Shown here: positions 63,565 through 64,000 of the stretch, one piece after another
Numbering within the stretch: the first letter of the stretch is position 1
How the letters are laid out: every line of letters starts with the position of its first letter
Assembly: GCA_022843385.1 (NCBI GenBank)
Contig: JALHNT010000002.1
Location: forward strand, 163,158 to 227,157
Origin: Anaerolineae bacterium
GTDB lineage: Bacteria; Chloroflexota; Anaerolineae; Aggregatilineales; Phototrophicaceae
Direction of reading: 5' to 3'
Length of the DNA: 64,000 nucleotides
The notes under the pieces: generated by a model
Seen by the model: the letters and a program-made list of their open reading frames with translations, nothing else
The model's database searches: none
Told to the model about the DNA's origin: nothing
Program-made: the position numbers and the translations under genes

Positions 63565-64000
63565 GTTCAATCCTTCCGCCCTCGTTATCGCAATTCCCTG
63601 GTCTAGTTCTTCTGGTCTCTGTCCACTAGAGCACAAAGAAGTGGTTGGGGTCGTCACCAATCTGCATGTCATACAAATTGGGAAACTGTGGCAGTTTCAA
63701 CGGATATTCTGTAAGAACAGAGGATGAACCAGCGAAGCCAACTCAGTGACTTTCAAACTCGCCGACTGATTCTGCTGGTTTAGGCGAAGGTGTTTGTACC
63801 AAAGATGAGATCATTATCAGACCTGGAACTGTATCCGTCAACCTACAACGCTAAATGGACACGACTGGATCGAACATCATCAGCAATTTGTCTGCATCGG
63901 CAATACCTCTTTTTTACGATTTCATGACTACGTGGTTAGAATTGGAGACTCAATAGGTGACGGTACCCAGCACCATATCCCTGAAACAGTGCTGTATGCT
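63565..64000. other. Upstream region of the glycosyltransferase operon, no gene seen
   Basis: The last 436 bases carry no supported gene. A 40-codon frame at 63803-63925 has no ribosome site. The minus-strand promoter of the GT4-GH130 operon should lie here, but I see only an isolated TTGAAA (minus strand, near 63697) without a convincing -10. Confidence 0.4.

Overview
The window looks like a chromosome segment of a Chloroflexota bacterium, probably Anaerolineae-like. This rests on gene content: a DAK2/DegV lipid cluster next to recG, a secreted protein with a Thr-Pro-rich linker, GH130 beside a glycosyltransferase with a toroid tail, a DUF5107 protein, KorAB and P450s. The assignment is inference; no rRNA or ribosomal protein gene is present to fix it. 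I see about 50 protein genes, two tRNA-Ser genes, several clear intrinsic terminators and a few dispersed palindromic repeats. There is no IS element, prophage, CRISPR array or rRNA operon, and no obviously broken gene apart from the aconitase cut by the window edge.

Layout. 1-8 kb: the 3' end of aconitase, a queuosine-precursor transporter (yhhQ family), an A/T-richer pair of unknown genes, a cystathionine beta-synthase with CBS domains, an RluE-type pseudouridine synthase and all four copies of a GC-rich palindromic repeat. 8-16 kb: a P450, a cystathionine gamma-synthase-type enzyme, a deoxynucleoside kinase, then a FadR-type regulator directly upstream of korAB (2-oxoacid:ferredoxin oxidoreductase). 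16-24 kb: a phosphodiesterase-like protein, an SDR lacking its catalytic residues, an exported beta-propeller, and an operon of an alpha/beta-hydrolase/acyl-CoA-synthetase fusion plus a second P450. 24-32 kb: a SERCA-type ATPase, sulfate activation (sat-cysC), arginase, nusB-tatC, then a tiny promoter-to-terminator transcription unit, a 68-residue orphan and a HAD hydrolase.

33-44.5 kb: ComEC with a degenerate metallo-beta-lactamase tail, and a long minus-strand run plsC-rpe-fakA-degV-degV-recG-coaD-coiled-coil protein. This joins a fatty-acid kinase system to a lysophosphatidate acyltransferase and CoA synthesis. 44.5-55 kb: two aldo/keto reductases, carbonic anhydrase plus PEP carboxylase (bicarbonate supply and fixation) followed by a TPR-like gene whose ribosome-binding site lies inside a perfect inverted repeat, RlmN, an inactive-looking membrane-anchored peptidase-like protein and a CPBP protease. 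55-64 kb: two tRNA-Ser genes, a DUF5107 protein, an aminotransferase, a single-domain BLUF blue-light sensor, and a GH130 enzyme paired with a GT4 glycosyltransferase.

Taken together, central carbon genes (aconitase, KorAB, PEP carboxylase, carbonic anhydrase), sulfur amino acid and sulfate activation genes, and lipid genes dominate. The most unusual signals are regulatory or degenerate. Two perfect inverted repeats each have a TAGAAT box in the loop and the Shine-Dalgarno in the 3' arm. Two 9-nt phased CAAATTC-like palindromes lie 47 kb apart. One compact orphan RNA or micropeptide unit sits beside nusB. Three enzyme-fold proteins have lost the residues their families use for catalysis.
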